Part shown: one piece after another, positions 24,753 through 33,335 of the stretch
Layout: every line of letters begins with the position of its first letter
Numbering within the stretch: position 1 is the stretch's first letter
DNA from: Paenibacillus mendelii
GTDB taxonomy: Bacteria > Bacillota > Bacilli > Paenibacillales > Paenibacillaceae
Length of the DNA stretch: 64,000 nt
Reading direction: 5' to 3'
Assembly: GCF_024498075.1 (NCBI RefSeq)
Contig: NZ_JANHOF010000009.1
Coordinates: 159,108 to 223,107, forward strand
The notes under the pieces: model-generated
What the model was told of the DNA's origin: nothing
Seen by the model: the letters and a program-made list of their open reading frames with translations, nothing else
Database searches by the model: none
Made by a program: the position numbers and the translations under genes

Positions 24753-25535
24753 ATGGCCTTTATAACCGAATCCCATCTGCGGGCTTTGCTGTCTCAGGGA
24801 CTGCCAAATCCGTTTCGGCTTAGCGATGGCGATCGCTTGACGCCGGCTGCGCGGGATTTTCTGCACGACCGGGGAATTCCCATTGCGGGAGCCCCGGTCG
24901 TGTCTTCAACCGGTGGCGGGGACAAGCTTAAGCCCAAAGCAGAAATTCCGGTGGGCGTGTCCAATCGGCATATTCATCTGTCCGAGGAGCACGTCCGTTT
25001 GTTGTTTGGTCAAGGTTACGTGCTTACGCCGCTTAAGGAATTGTCGCAGCGGGGCCAATATGCCGCTAAGGAAACGGTATCTCTGGTCGGGCCCAAAGGG
25101 TTGATTAAGGACGTCAGGATCCTCGGGCCCTCGCGCGGAGAAACCCAAGTGGAGATCTCGCGCACGGATGGCTTTCAGCTCGGCGTTCATCCGCCGCTGC
25201 GTCTATCGGGGGATCACACAGATACGCCGGGGATTGCGCTTTACGGCCCGAAGGGCCTGATCGTGATCGAGCGGGGCGTCATTGTGGCCAAGGCGCATAT
25301 TCACATGTCACCGGGCGATGCCGCTAGGTTCGGCGTGGCTCACGGTGACCGGGTATCGGTGCAGACGCATGGTGAACGGCCGCTTACATTCGGTGATATC
25401 GCCATTCGCGTTCATGCGGATTTTTCACTGGATTTCCACCTCGATACCGACGAAGCTAATGCAGCATTCCTGAAACAGGGCGATTACGTGTCCATCAGTG
25501 CCGGCGGCTCGAACGCTGCCCGGGCAAAGGGGTGA
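24753..25535 (+). CDS. pduL: PduL-type phosphotransacylase with an N-terminal LTPAARD module
   Basis: A 260-residue enzyme converting acetyl-CoA to acetyl phosphate and recycling CoA within the compartment. The core has the zinc-binding VSNRHIHLS and AKAHIHMSP motifs of PduL. In front is a 45-residue module (FITESHLRALL, then GDRLTPAARDFLHDRGIPI), the small domain also seen in EutQ/EutT-like proteins and at the end of the next gene product. The start lies 6 nt after eutM without a strong ribosome site, so translation is probably coupled. It replaces EutD. Confidence 0.92.
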   Translation: MAFITESHLRALLSQGLPNPFRLSDGDRLTPAARDFLHDRGIPIAGAPVVSSTGGGDKLKPKAEIPVGVSNRHIHLSEEHVRLLFGQGYVLTPLKELSQRGQYAAKETVSLVGPKGLIKDVRILGPSRGETQVEISRTDGFQLGVHPPLRLSGDHTDTPGIALYGPKGLIVIERGVIVAKAHIHMSPGDAARFGVAHGDRVSVQTHGERPLTFGDIAIRVHADFSLDFHLDTDEANAAFLKQGDYVSISAGGSNAARAKG

Positions 25536-25539
25536 GAAC

Positions 25540-26337
25540 ATGGATGTACGCGAGCTTGTACAGGAAATTGCCAGAGAATTGTTAGTGGCAACCGTTCAAT
25601 CTGCGCCACGGCCGAAGGTGCTTTTTCTATTCTGCGACAGCCGTGCGCATGACGCGTATTTAGATACATTCATTTTGCTGAGAAACAAAGGAATCGATTG
25701 CGATCTCGCCTTTCTGGACGGAGAAACGTCAGCGTGGATCGGCATGCATAAATGTGAGAGCACTGGCGTCAATAAGTCCATCGCTATGGATGAATATGCG
25801 CCGGCTCCGCTGGAGCTGCCGCACAGTTACGAGGGGATCGTGATCCCCGAGATCGATCTGGATAATGCGGCTCGAATCGCTACCGGTATGAAGGGATCCG
25901 TGAAGTCGGAGATCGTATTCGCCGCGCTTCTGCTGGATAAGCCGGTATGGATCGGGAAGGATTCCGGAGGAATTAAGCGGGCGGACCGGCAGACGTTGAA
26001 GACGCTGGAGCTGACTCCCGGTTATGCGAAGCTGTTCCGTGCACATATGGATACCTTGGAAGGTCTGGGCATCCGATTGATTGATCGGGCTGAGCTAGGT
26101 GCTGAAGTCGTCCGAATGTTCGGCTCCAACGATGGAGACGCCGCTGCAGAAAGTACACCGGCGATGCCAGCGAAGCCTTCGGCGCAGCGATCGTTAATTA
26201 CGGCGGACTGGGTAGCCGCTCATGCTGCTTCATTGGGAGGATCGCTTGAGCTGGATCCGAAGACCATCGTGTCTCCACTCGCGAGAGATATCTTGAAGCA
26301 GCAGGGGATTATCCTTCAATACACGGGCAAAGGGTGA
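25540..26337 (+). CDS. Microcompartment-associated flavoprotein-like protein
   Basis: A 265-residue protein. Residues 1-18 (MDVRELVQEIARELL) form an amphipathic helix like an encapsulation peptide. A Rossmann-like flavoprotein core follows (KVLFLFCDSRAHDAY, GIVIPEIDLDNAARI, AALLLDKPVWIG). Residues 215-262 repeat the small module seen at the start of PduL (LITADWVAAHA, then TIVSPLARDILKQQGIIL). Such proteins occur in Firmicute eut operons with unsettled function, perhaps redox or cofactor handling in the lumen. The ATG at 25540 follows AAGGGGTGAG. Confidence 0.75.
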   Translation: MDVRELVQEIARELLVATVQSAPRPKVLFLFCDSRAHDAYLDTFILLRNKGIDCDLAFLDGETSAWIGMHKCESTGVNKSIAMDEYAPAPLELPHSYEGIVIPEIDLDNAARIATGMKGSVKSEIVFAALLLDKPVWIGKDSGGIKRADRQTLKTLELTPGYAKLFRAHMDTLEGLGIRLIDRAELGAEVVRMFGSNDGDAAAESTPAMPAKPSAQRSLITADWVAAHAASLGGSLELDPKTIVSPLARDILKQQGIILQYTGKG

Positions 26338-26342
26338 TGGGC

Positions 26343-26624
26343 ATGCTGCTAGGCAAAGTCATCGGAAGCGTATGGGCGACCCAGAAGGAAGCAGGAATGG
26401 AAAACCTGAAGCTGATGATCGTTCAGCCGCTCGACGCCGGTGATCAGGAGGTTGGCCAGCCGGTTGTCGCTGCCGACCGGATCGGTGCCGGCATCGGGGA
26501 GAAGGTTATCGTCTCACGGGGGAATCCGGCGCGTATGCTGTTCCCGCAGAAGGTTGTTCCGATCGACGCCATTATTGTCGGAATCGTTGATTCGATGGAA
26601 ATCGCAAATCAGGGAGGGGAATAA
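26343..26624 (+). CDS. eutN: Pentameric vertex protein EutN (BMC-P)
   Basis: A 93-residue EutN/CcmL protein that caps the shell vertices. Signature segments are [45 protein letters not shown] and [10 protein letters not shown]. In-frame GTG and ATG codons exist at 26334 and 26337, but the ATG at 26343 gives the normal family start and sits 8 nt behind AAGGG. The upstream stop overlaps this region, so translation is coupled. Confidence 0.95.
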   Translation: MLLGKVIGSVWATQKEAGMENLKLMIVQPLDAGDQEVGQPVVAADRIGAGIGEKVIVSRGNPARMLFPQKVVPIDAIIVGIVDSMEIANQGGE

Positions 26625-26626
26625 GG

Positions 26627-26962
26627 ATGGAGAAGCAGCGAGTGATCCAGGAATACGTTCCCGGAAAGCAGGTCACTTTGTCGCATGTCATCGCGAATCC
26701 CGATCCCGTGCTGTATGACAAGTTAGGCATCGATAAGGCGGGGGCCATCGGAATTCTAACGCTGACCCCTACCGAAACGGCGATCATCGCGGCGGATATT
26801 GCGACCAAAGCAGCCGATGTCGAGATCGGATACTTGGATCGGTTCACCGGATCGTTAGTATTAAGCGGAGAAGTGTCGGCTGTCGAGATGGCCGTTGTAT
26901 CGGTCAACGATTTTCTAAGCAGCAAGCTGTTCTTCACACCGGCTCCGATTACCCGCTCATGA
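26627..26962 (+). CDS. eutS: Shell protein EutS (permuted BMC-H)
   Basis: A 111-residue circularly permuted BMC shell protein forming bent hexamers. Typical segments are [48 protein letters not shown] and [16 protein letters not shown] follows GGGAGGGGAATAAGG. The end overlaps eutP by four nt. Confidence 0.96.
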   Translation: MEKQRVIQEYVPGKQVTLSHVIANPDPVLYDKLGIDKAGAIGILTLTPTETAIIAADIATKAADVEIGYLDRFTGSLVLSGEVSAVEMAVVSVNDFLSSKLFFTPAPITRS

Positions 26963-27417
26963 AGAAGAAGCGCGCGATGGTAATCGGCTCCGTAGGGGCA
27001 GGCAAGTCCTCGTTAATCCGGGCGCTTCTGAAGGATGATCGGGAAGTGGCCAAGACGCAGAGCTTGCTGTTTCGAGATTGGTTGATCGATACGCCGGGGG
27101 AATACTGCGAGAATCCCTTGCAATACCGTTATTTGATCGCGACCTCATTCGATACGAAATTATTGGTCTTGGTGCAGGATGCGACCAGAGAGCGGGGATA
27201 TTTCCCTCCCGGCTTTGCCGGCGGTTTCCCCGTACCGGCCATTGGCGTCATCACGAAAATTGATCTTGCCGCAGCCAATCCGGAGAAAGCCGAGCGGCTG
27301 CTGCGGCAGGCGATGCCAAAGGGAGATTGCTTCGCCGTCTCCTCCTTGAATGGAACAGGAATCGACGAGCTGCGGGACCGGATTGACAGCCTGCTGCAAA
27401 TCGGCGGAACCAGGTGA
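26959..27417 (+). CDS. eutP: EutP GTPase-like protein / acetate kinase
   Basis: A 152-residue small P-loop protein of the EutP/PduV family; members have been reported to act as acetate kinases or to bind the compartment surface. P-loop GSVGAGKSS, switch DTPGEY and specificity motif TKIDL are intact. Starts with ATG overlapping the eutS stop (ATGA) and overlaps eutA by four nt if that gene uses its first GTG. With PduL it could complete acetyl-CoA to acetate conversion and make ATP. Confidence 0.92.
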   Translation: MKKKRAMVIGSVGAGKSSLIRALLKDDREVAKTQSLLFRDWLIDTPGEYCENPLQYRYLIATSFDTKLLVLVQDATRERGYFPPGFAGGFPVPAIGVITKIDLAAANPEKAERLLRQAMPKGDCFAVSSLNGTGIDELRDRIDSLLQIGGTR

Positions 27418-27422
27418 TTCAT

Positions 27423-28835
27423 ATGGACGAGGAATGGATCACCAGCGTGGGAATCGATCTGGGCACCAGTACGACCAAGTGCATCGTCAGCCGGCTTCGG
27501 CTGGCGCGTAAATCAGGGGCATTCGCGCTGCCTCGATTCGAGATCGCCGAGCGGCTTCTGACGTACGAGAGCGCGGTCTTCTCAACACCGCTGCTGAATC
27601 GCAATGAGATCGATGTCGCTCGCGTCATGCAGTGGCTGGAACAGGAATACGTGAAGGCAGGCATTCGGTTCACGGATATTAAGAGCGGTGCGGTTATCAT
27701 AACGGGAGAGACGGCCAACAAGCATAATGCTAAGCAGCTGGTGCATTACTTGGCCGACCGGGCAGGGGACTTCGTCGTGGCGACGGCGGGTGCAGACCTG
27801 GAGTCGCTGTTATCGGGCAAAGGCTCGGGGGCGGAGCGGAGATCGGAGCAGTCCCGCGAGGTGATCTGCAATGTCGATATCGGCGGAGGGACAGCCAACG
27901 CCTCCTTCTTCCGCAAAGGCCGCATGATCGAGACCGTAACGCTGCATGTCGGAGGCCGGCTTATTCAATTATCGCCCGAAGGGCAGATCGTCTATGTCTC
28001 GGAGGCCATTCGGCCTTGGCTTCGGGAGAAAGGATTCCATCTTATGGAGGGTGAATCCGCTGCGTATGACTATATTCGCCTTATTGCCCGGCAGATGAGC
28101 CGAACCCTGCTGGACTTTCTGCAGGGCCTATCCATGCAAGGCAAGCTTCTTGCCGTAGGCCGGGTACCGGAAGCCATGCCTCCAATCAGCGAAATGATGA
28201 TATCGGGCGGCATCGGTGGCATGCTTGGCTCTGAACCGCCCCAGGATATGAAGGAAATAGCCGTTTACGGTGATTTTGGACCGCTGCTGGCTGCAGCGTT
28301 AGCGGAGGAATGCGCGCGGTCCTCCTTCCGGCTTGTTCGTTCCGAACACGCCGTCCATGCGACCGTCATCGGTGCAGGTATGCAGAGTACGGAAATTAGC
28401 GGTTCGACCCTGCACTTGACCCCTGGCATGCTGCCGATGAAGAACATTCCGGTCGTCAAACTGGAGGATGGGGACGCAGAGGCGGCGATACGGCTAGGCC
28501 TGCAAATATACGACCCGGTCAACTGTCCTCCCTTTGCCTTGTTTATCCCGGCGATGAAGCCTGTCAGATATGACATGATACGGCGCTTGTCGGAATCTAT
28601 CGTGCAGGGGTACCGGCGCCTTGTGCCCGGCTGTGACAAGCTGATCGTCGTATGCGAGAACGACATGGCCAAAGCGCTCGGGCAATCGCTTATGCTTCGC
28701 TCAGCGGGTGAGCTCCACATTGTGTGCATCGACCAGGTCAAGGTGGATCACGGCGATTACTTGGATCTGGGCGAGCCGATTCGAGGAACGATGATTCCCG
28801 TTATTGTCAAAACCCTGGTGTTTTCCGGCAGTTAG
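27423..28835 (+). CDS. eutA: Ethanolamine ammonia-lyase reactivating factor
   Basis: A 470-residue ATPase that exchanges damaged cobalamin out of EutBC. It has an actin-like fold with the phosphate-binding motif SVGIDLGTSTTKCIVSRL at the start, ICNVDIGGGTANASFF in the middle, and GMLPMKNIPVVKL in the second half. The ATG at 27423 follows AGGTGATT; a GTG at 27414 is possible. The gene lies directly before eutBC, as in other ethanolamine operons. Confidence 0.94.
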   Translation: MDEEWITSVGIDLGTSTTKCIVSRLRLARKSGAFALPRFEIAERLLTYESAVFSTPLLNRNEIDVARVMQWLEQEYVKAGIRFTDIKSGAVIITGETANKHNAKQLVHYLADRAGDFVVATAGADLESLLSGKGSGAERRSEQSREVICNVDIGGGTANASFFRKGRMIETVTLHVGGRLIQLSPEGQIVYVSEAIRPWLREKGFHLMEGESAAYDYIRLIARQMSRTLLDFLQGLSMQGKLLAVGRVPEAMPPISEMMISGGIGGMLGSEPPQDMKEIAVYGDFGPLLAAALAEECARSSFRLVRSEHAVHATVIGAGMQSTEISGSTLHLTPGMLPMKNIPVVKLEDGDAEAAIRLGLQIYDPVNCPPFALFIPAMKPVRYDMIRRLSESIVQGYRRLVPGCDKLIVVCENDMAKALGQSLMLRSAGELHIVCIDQVKVDHGDYLDLGEPIRGTMIPVIVKTLVFSGS

Positions 28836-28848
28836 GAGATGAGGGCTC

Positions 28849-30210
28849 ATGAATTTAAAGACGACCTTGTTGGGTCATACCTACCAATTCAGAGATTTGA
28901 AAGAAATCATGGCCAAGGCCAATGAAGAGAAGGCAGGCGATCAGCTTGCCGGTATCGCGGCGGAGAATGCTAAGGAGAGGATGGCTGCAAAATGGGTCCT
29001 CTCCGAGCTGACCCTTGAGCAGATCCGGGAGAATCCACTGCTACCGCCGGAGCAGGATGAAATATCCCGTGTCATTGAAGAGGATTTGAACAAGAAGATC
29101 TATGCGGAAATACGGCATTGGTCCGTAGCTGAGCTGCGGGAGTATCTGCTGTCTTCAACGACCGGAGCGGATGAGATCCGGCGCGTCAGCAGAGGACTAA
29201 CGAGCGAAATGATTGCAGCGGTATCCAAGGTGATGAGCAATCTCGATCTCATTCAAGCGGCGGCCAAGATCGAGGTGATTACGCACTGCAATATCTCCAT
29301 TGGGCAGAAGGGCGTTCTCGCTGGACGAGCCCAGCCGAATCATCCTGCTGATGACGTGAACGGAATCCGGGCTTCGCTGTTCGAAGCGCTGAGCTATGGA
29401 ATCGGGGATGCGGTGATCGGGATTAATCCGGTGATCGACACCGCCGACAGTGTGAAGGCCATTATGAACATGACCAAGGACGTGATAAATCGCTTCCAAA
29501 TTCCGACGCAGAACTGCGTGCTGGCGCATATTACGACCCAGATGCGGGCCATTAGGCAAGGCGGGCACGCGGATCTCGTGTTCCAAAGCATAGCCGGAAC
29601 CGAAGCGGGCAACCGGGCGTTCGGCATCGATCTGGCGCTGCTGGAAGAGGCGGATGCTCTGGCTCACAGCGAAGGTACAGGGGCTGGGCCGAATATCTGG
29701 TATTTCGAGACCGGACAAGGCTCTGAGCTGTCCGGCGACGCACATTACGGAATGGATCAGGTGACGCTTGAAGCGAGATGCTACGGCTTGGCCCGGAGAT
29801 TTAAACCGTTCATCGTTAATACCGTGGTAGGCTTTATTGGGCCGGAGTATCTGTACGACGGCAAGCAGGTGACGCGCGCGGGGCTTGAGGATCACTTCAT
29901 GGGCAAGCTGCATCAGCTGCCAATGGGCGTAGACGTGTGTTATACCAACCATATGAAGGTCGATCAGAATGATATGGACAATTTAGCGGTATTACTTGGT
30001 ACTGCCGGCGTGAATTTCATCATCGGCGTGCCAATGGCGGATGATTGCATGCTGAACTATCAATCCACGAGTTATCACGATATCGCCACGCTCAGAGAGA
30101 CGCTGGGTCTGCGTCCGGCGCCGGCATTCGAGAAGTGGCTGGAGAAGATGGGCATTATGTCGGGCGGCAGGCTAACCGCTGCGGCGGGCGATGCGACCTT
30201 GTTTGCGTAG
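28849..30210 (+). CDS. eutB: Ethanolamine ammonia-lyase large subunit
   Basis: A 453-residue catalytic subunit that, with EutC and adenosylcobalamin, splits ethanolamine to acetaldehyde and ammonia. Typical segments include GRAQPNHPADDVNGIRASLFEALSYGIGDAVIGINPV, IPTQNCVLAHITTQ, FQSIAGTEAGNRAFGIDL, GPNIWYFETGQGSELS and GVDVCYTNHMKVDQND. Length and motifs are complete. ATG follows TAGGAGATGAGG. Adenosylcobalamin must come from elsewhere, because no eutT is present in the operon. Confidence 0.98.
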   Translation: MNLKTTLLGHTYQFRDLKEIMAKANEEKAGDQLAGIAAENAKERMAAKWVLSELTLEQIRENPLLPPEQDEISRVIEEDLNKKIYAEIRHWSVAELREYLLSSTTGADEIRRVSRGLTSEMIAAVSKVMSNLDLIQAAAKIEVITHCNISIGQKGVLAGRAQPNHPADDVNGIRASLFEALSYGIGDAVIGINPVIDTADSVKAIMNMTKDVINRFQIPTQNCVLAHITTQMRAIRQGGHADLVFQSIAGTEAGNRAFGIDLALLEEADALAHSEGTGAGPNIWYFETGQGSELSGDAHYGMDQVTLEARCYGLARRFKPFIVNTVVGFIGPEYLYDGKQVTRAGLEDHFMGKLHQLPMGVDVCYTNHMKVDQNDMDNLAVLLGTAGVNFIIGVPMADDCMLNYQSTSYHDIATLRETLGLRPAPAFEKWLEKMGIMSGGRLTAAAGDATLFA

Positions 30211-30219
30211 GGGGCGAAG

Positions 30220-31098
30220 ATGATGAAACAACCGATCGATTTACAGGAGTTGACCGACCGGATTATGAAGGAGCTCCAGGAGCGGCTCCCGCAGCGGGAA
30301 TCGGTACGACAGGAGTCCCCTCATTCAAGGGAGTCCGCTGTTCCGGCGGAGGCGCCTTTCTTGGAAGAGGCTCCCTCACCAATGGTGCCGAAGCCGCAAT
30401 CTCCCGAGCAGCTGGAGGAGTGGTGTGCTTCGACGCCTGCCCGGATTGGGGTATGGAGGGCAGGGACGCGGCCGCTCACTCGCGCTATGCTGAAGTTTCG
30501 CTGCGACCATGCGGCGGCTGTCGATTCCGTATACGGAGAGGTCAAGCGCGAGACGCTGGAGCACTTCGGGCTGTTCTCGGTGGATACGCAGTACGGCAAC
30601 ATCGAGAATTATTTGAAGCGACCGGATATGGGCCGGGTGTTGACGGACCAAGGCACGGAGAAGCTGCTTGCGGAATGCCGCAGGAACCCTCAGGTGCAAA
30701 TTGTCGTTTCCGACGGATTGAGCGCGAATGCGATTGAGCGGAATCTGCCCGATGTGTATCCCGCCCTGCTGGATTCCCTGCAAGCGAACGGACTGAATAG
30801 CGGAACTCCGTTCTTCGTCAAGGGCGGAAGGGTGGCTGTGATGGATCACATCGGCGAGCTGCTGCAGCCGGAGGTGCTGGTGCTCTTAATTGGTGAGAGG
30901 CCCGGATTGGTTTCGTCGGCGTCCATGAGCGCTTATATGTGCTACCGTCCCCGGAAGGGGATGATGGAGTCGAACCGCACGGTGCTGTCCAACATACATC
31001 AAGGGGGCACGCCTCCTGTGGAGGCCGGCGCTCATATCGGTACCCTGCTGAGAAACATGCTGGAGCAGCAAACGAGCGGCGTTAAGCTGGTCATCTGA
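30220..31098 (+). CDS. eutC: Ethanolamine ammonia-lyase small subunit
   Basis: A 292-residue subunit that binds the cobalamin cofactor with EutB. Family segments include RIGVWRAGTRPLTRAMLKFRCDHAAA, VVSDGLSANAIERNLP, LIGERPGLVSSASMSAYMCYRPRKGM and SNRTVLSNIHQGGTPPVEAGAHI. The first 25 residues (IDLQELTDRIMKELQERL) form an amphipathic helix followed by a Pro/Ser/Glu-rich linker, matching an encapsulation peptide. ATG codons at 30220/30223 follow GGGGGCGAAG. It is the last gene of the operon; no eutH, eutG, eutT or eutQ follows. Confidence 0.97.
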   Translation: MMKQPIDLQELTDRIMKELQERLPQRESVRQESPHSRESAVPAEAPFLEEAPSPMVPKPQSPEQLEEWCASTPARIGVWRAGTRPLTRAMLKFRCDHAAAVDSVYGEVKRETLEHFGLFSVDTQYGNIENYLKRPDMGRVLTDQGTEKLLAECRRNPQVQIVVSDGLSANAIERNLPDVYPALLDSLQANGLNSGTPFFVKGGRVAVMDHIGELLQPEVLVLLIGERPGLVSSASMSAYMCYRPRKGMMESNRTVLSNIHQGGTPPVEAGAHIGTLLRNMLEQQTSGVKLVI

Positions 31099-31221
31099 GC
31101 GCAATATGCAATGGCATTGTTGCGGCTTGAGCAAAAATAGATCACTTTAGCGCATCGGCTGATCGTTTGTTTCGGCAAAGAGCACTAACAGCTCTAAAAC
31201 AGCGCTGCCTAACCGAAGTGA

Positions 31222-31262
31222 AAAAGCCCTCCCCGTGGAAAAAATCCACCGGAAGGGCTTTT
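31222..31262. terminator. Two-way terminator between eutC and exonuclease III genes
   Basis: AAAAGCCCT (31222-31230) and AGGGCTTTT (31254-31262) form the base of a long stem with inner GTGGA/TCCAC pairing. A and T tracts serve both strands. Confidence 0.85.
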
Positions 31263-31350
31263 CGTATGCGGAAATGGATCAAATAAGTGCTTGGATAGAA
31301 GCTGCTCGTTCACCGCACTCTTGTCCCGCCTCGCAGCGCGATGATTCGTG

Positions 31351-32124
31351 CTATTCGGATGGGGACTCGGGGTTTGCGATTTCCAGAACAACAGGGCAAT
31401 GGTCGCTGCCGGTTATATCGCAATCGATCCGGGCATCGCGCAATGAAGGGGCCAGCCTTGCGGAAGCGAGGAAATAGTCGATGCGCCATCCGACATTCCG
31501 TTCTCTGACCTTGGGCATATAAGACCACCACGTATAGGCATCCGTCTGCTCCGGATAAAAATGTCTGTACGTATCGATAAATCCGGCGTCGAGCAATTGG
31601 GTCATCTTATCCCGTTCCTCTAGCGTAAACCCGGAGTTGTTCCGGTTGGACTTCGGATTCTTCAGGTCAATCTCCTGATGAGCCACATTCAAATCGCCGC
31701 ATGCAATAACGGGTTTATGGGTATCCAGCTGCTGAAGGTAGCTTCGGAACCGTTCTTCCCATTCCAGTCTGTATGGCAGCCTAGATAGATCGCGCCGGGC
31801 ATTGGGCGTATATACGTTCACGAGGTAGAAGGCGTCGAACTCGAGCGTGATGATTCGTCCCTCGGACTCTTCGTCTTCCTCAAGGCCGTATCTGACGGAG
31901 ACCGGCTTGATTCTGGTGAAGACGGCTGTTCCGGAATAGCCCTTCTTCTGCGCATAATTCCAATACTGATCATATTCCTCGCCGCATTCAAGGGTGATTT
32001 GCCCTTCCTGCAGCTTCGTCTCCTGGACGCAGAAGATATCTGCTCCCGTTTCGTTGAAGTAATCGTTGAATCCTTTGTTTACGCATGCCCGAAGGCCGTT
32101 CACATTCCAAGATACCAGCTTCAT
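31351..32124 (-). CDS. xth: Exodeoxyribonuclease III / AP endonuclease
   Basis: A 257-residue Mg-dependent nuclease of base-excision repair. Motifs in order: MKLVSWNVNGLRAC, FCVQETKLQ (catalytic Glu), VYTPNARR, CGDLNVAHQEIDLKNPK, WRIDYFL and GSDHCPVVLEI (catalytic Asp-His). Complete and of normal length. It is a single-gene unit on the minus strand, convergent with the eut operon. Confidence 0.96.
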   Translation of the reverse strand: MKLVSWNVNGLRACVNKGFNDYFNETGADIFCVQETKLQEGQITLECGEEYDQYWNYAQKKGYSGTAVFTRIKPVSVRYGLEEDEESEGRIITLEFDAFYLVNVYTPNARRDLSRLPYRLEWEERFRSYLQQLDTHKPVIACGDLNVAHQEIDLKNPKSNRNNSGFTLEERDKMTQLLDAGFIDTYRHFYPEQTDAYTWWSYMPKVRERNVGWRIDYFLASARLAPSLRDARIDCDITGSDHCPVVLEIANPESPSE

Positions 32125-32265
32125 ATCGGCAATCTCCTTGCTGATCTTCTGTTATTTCTTGTTTCAGTGTAACATAATCTTAGGTGTTTCGATTGGGTTA
32201 TATCCGGAAGTGATTATTCAATACCTGTATAATGGAATTCAATGTGTGATAGGAGAGATCTGATC

Positions 32266-33249
32266 ATGACTAACGGCAAGCAGAAGTTCGTCAACCAAAT
32301 TCCTACTGCTATGGATATGGGGATAAAAGCAACGATGACCATGCTGCGCGACTTCATGCGAGGAAACCCCAATCGTCAGCCCGCAAGCCCTATACCCACG
32401 AAGCCTTTCTATTGCGACGATATTCCTGATCCCGAGCGAACTCAAGTGACCTGGTTCGGCCATTCCGCCTTCCTGCTGGAAATCGAGGGAAAACGTCTGC
32501 TCTTCGATCCCATGCTTGCCGATACGCCATCACCGTTTCCCTTATTCGGAGGTAAGCGGTACAGCCGATCCCTGCCCATTGAACGGGATAAATTTCCGTT
32601 CATCGATGCTGTGGTGATGTCCCATGACCATTATGACCATCTGGACTATCACTCGATTCGGGCATTGAAAGACAGGGTGGGACGCTTCTTCGTTCCACTT
32701 GGCGTACGAAATCGGCTGGTGAAGTGGGGAGTCGATCCCGCGAAGGTTACCGAGCATAATTGGTGGAGCGAAATCGAGTTCAATGGATTAACGCTGGCTT
32801 GTACACCGGCAAGGCATTTTTCAGGGCGGGGTATTTTTGGCCGCAACACGACGCTATGGTGTTCCTGGGTGATCGCAGGCAAGCAGGCGAAGGTTTATTA
32901 TAGCGGGGATAGCGGTTACGGGCCTCATTTTCAGGAGATCGGGGATCAATATGGTCCGTTCGACTTGACGTTAATGGAATGCGGTCAATATGACGAACGA
33001 TGGTCTGGCGTTCATATGATGCCGGAACAAACCGTCCAGGCACATCTGGATGTGAAGGGAAGCTTACTGATTCCTGTTCATTGGGGAGCATTCACATTGG
33101 CGTTTCATGAATGGACAGACCCGGTCGAGCGGGCGACGAAGGCGGCGAAGGCTCGGCAAGTGCGTATCGCTACTCCTGTAATCGGGGAAACCGTGGTGGT
33201 TGGATCCTGCGATTATCCTACGGCAGATTGGTGGAAACAGAGGATGTGA
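32266..33249 (+). CDS. Metallo-beta-lactamase-fold hydrolase (NAPE-PLD/UlaG-like)
   Basis: A 327-residue hydrolase with the two-metal site of the metallo-beta-lactamase fold: WFGHSAFLLE, VVMSHDHYDHLD, ARHFSGR, YYSGDSGYG and the C-terminal IPVHWGAF. This set resembles N-acyl-phosphatidylethanolamine phospholipase D-like proteins of bacteria. The ATG at 32266 follows AGGAGAG. A TATAAT at 32228-32233 lies in front, without a clear -35. Substrate unknown; a phospholipid or phosphodiester is likely. Confidence 0.85.
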   Translation: MTNGKQKFVNQIPTAMDMGIKATMTMLRDFMRGNPNRQPASPIPTKPFYCDDIPDPERTQVTWFGHSAFLLEIEGKRLLFDPMLADTPSPFPLFGGKRYSRSLPIERDKFPFIDAVVMSHDHYDHLDYHSIRALKDRVGRFFVPLGVRNRLVKWGVDPAKVTEHNWWSEIEFNGLTLACTPARHFSGRGIFGRNTTLWCSWVIAGKQAKVYYSGDSGYGPHFQEIGDQYGPFDLTLMECGQYDERWSGVHMMPEQTVQAHLDVKGSLLIPVHWGAFTLAFHEWTDPVERATKAAKARQVRIATPVIGETVVVGSCDYPTADWWKQRM

Positions 33250-33293
33250 ATGAGCAGCCGAAAGGGTCGGCCATACACAGTCCCGATCGATAC

Positions 33294-33325
33294 AAGCCGC
33301 TGCCATGACTGACGGCGGCTTATTA
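33294..33325. terminator. Possible terminator between convergent genes
   Basis: AAGCCGC (33294-33300) pairs with GCGGCTT (33315-33321), followed by ATTATG rather than a clean T run. Confidence 0.4.
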
Positions 33326-33335
33326 TGTACTTGGC

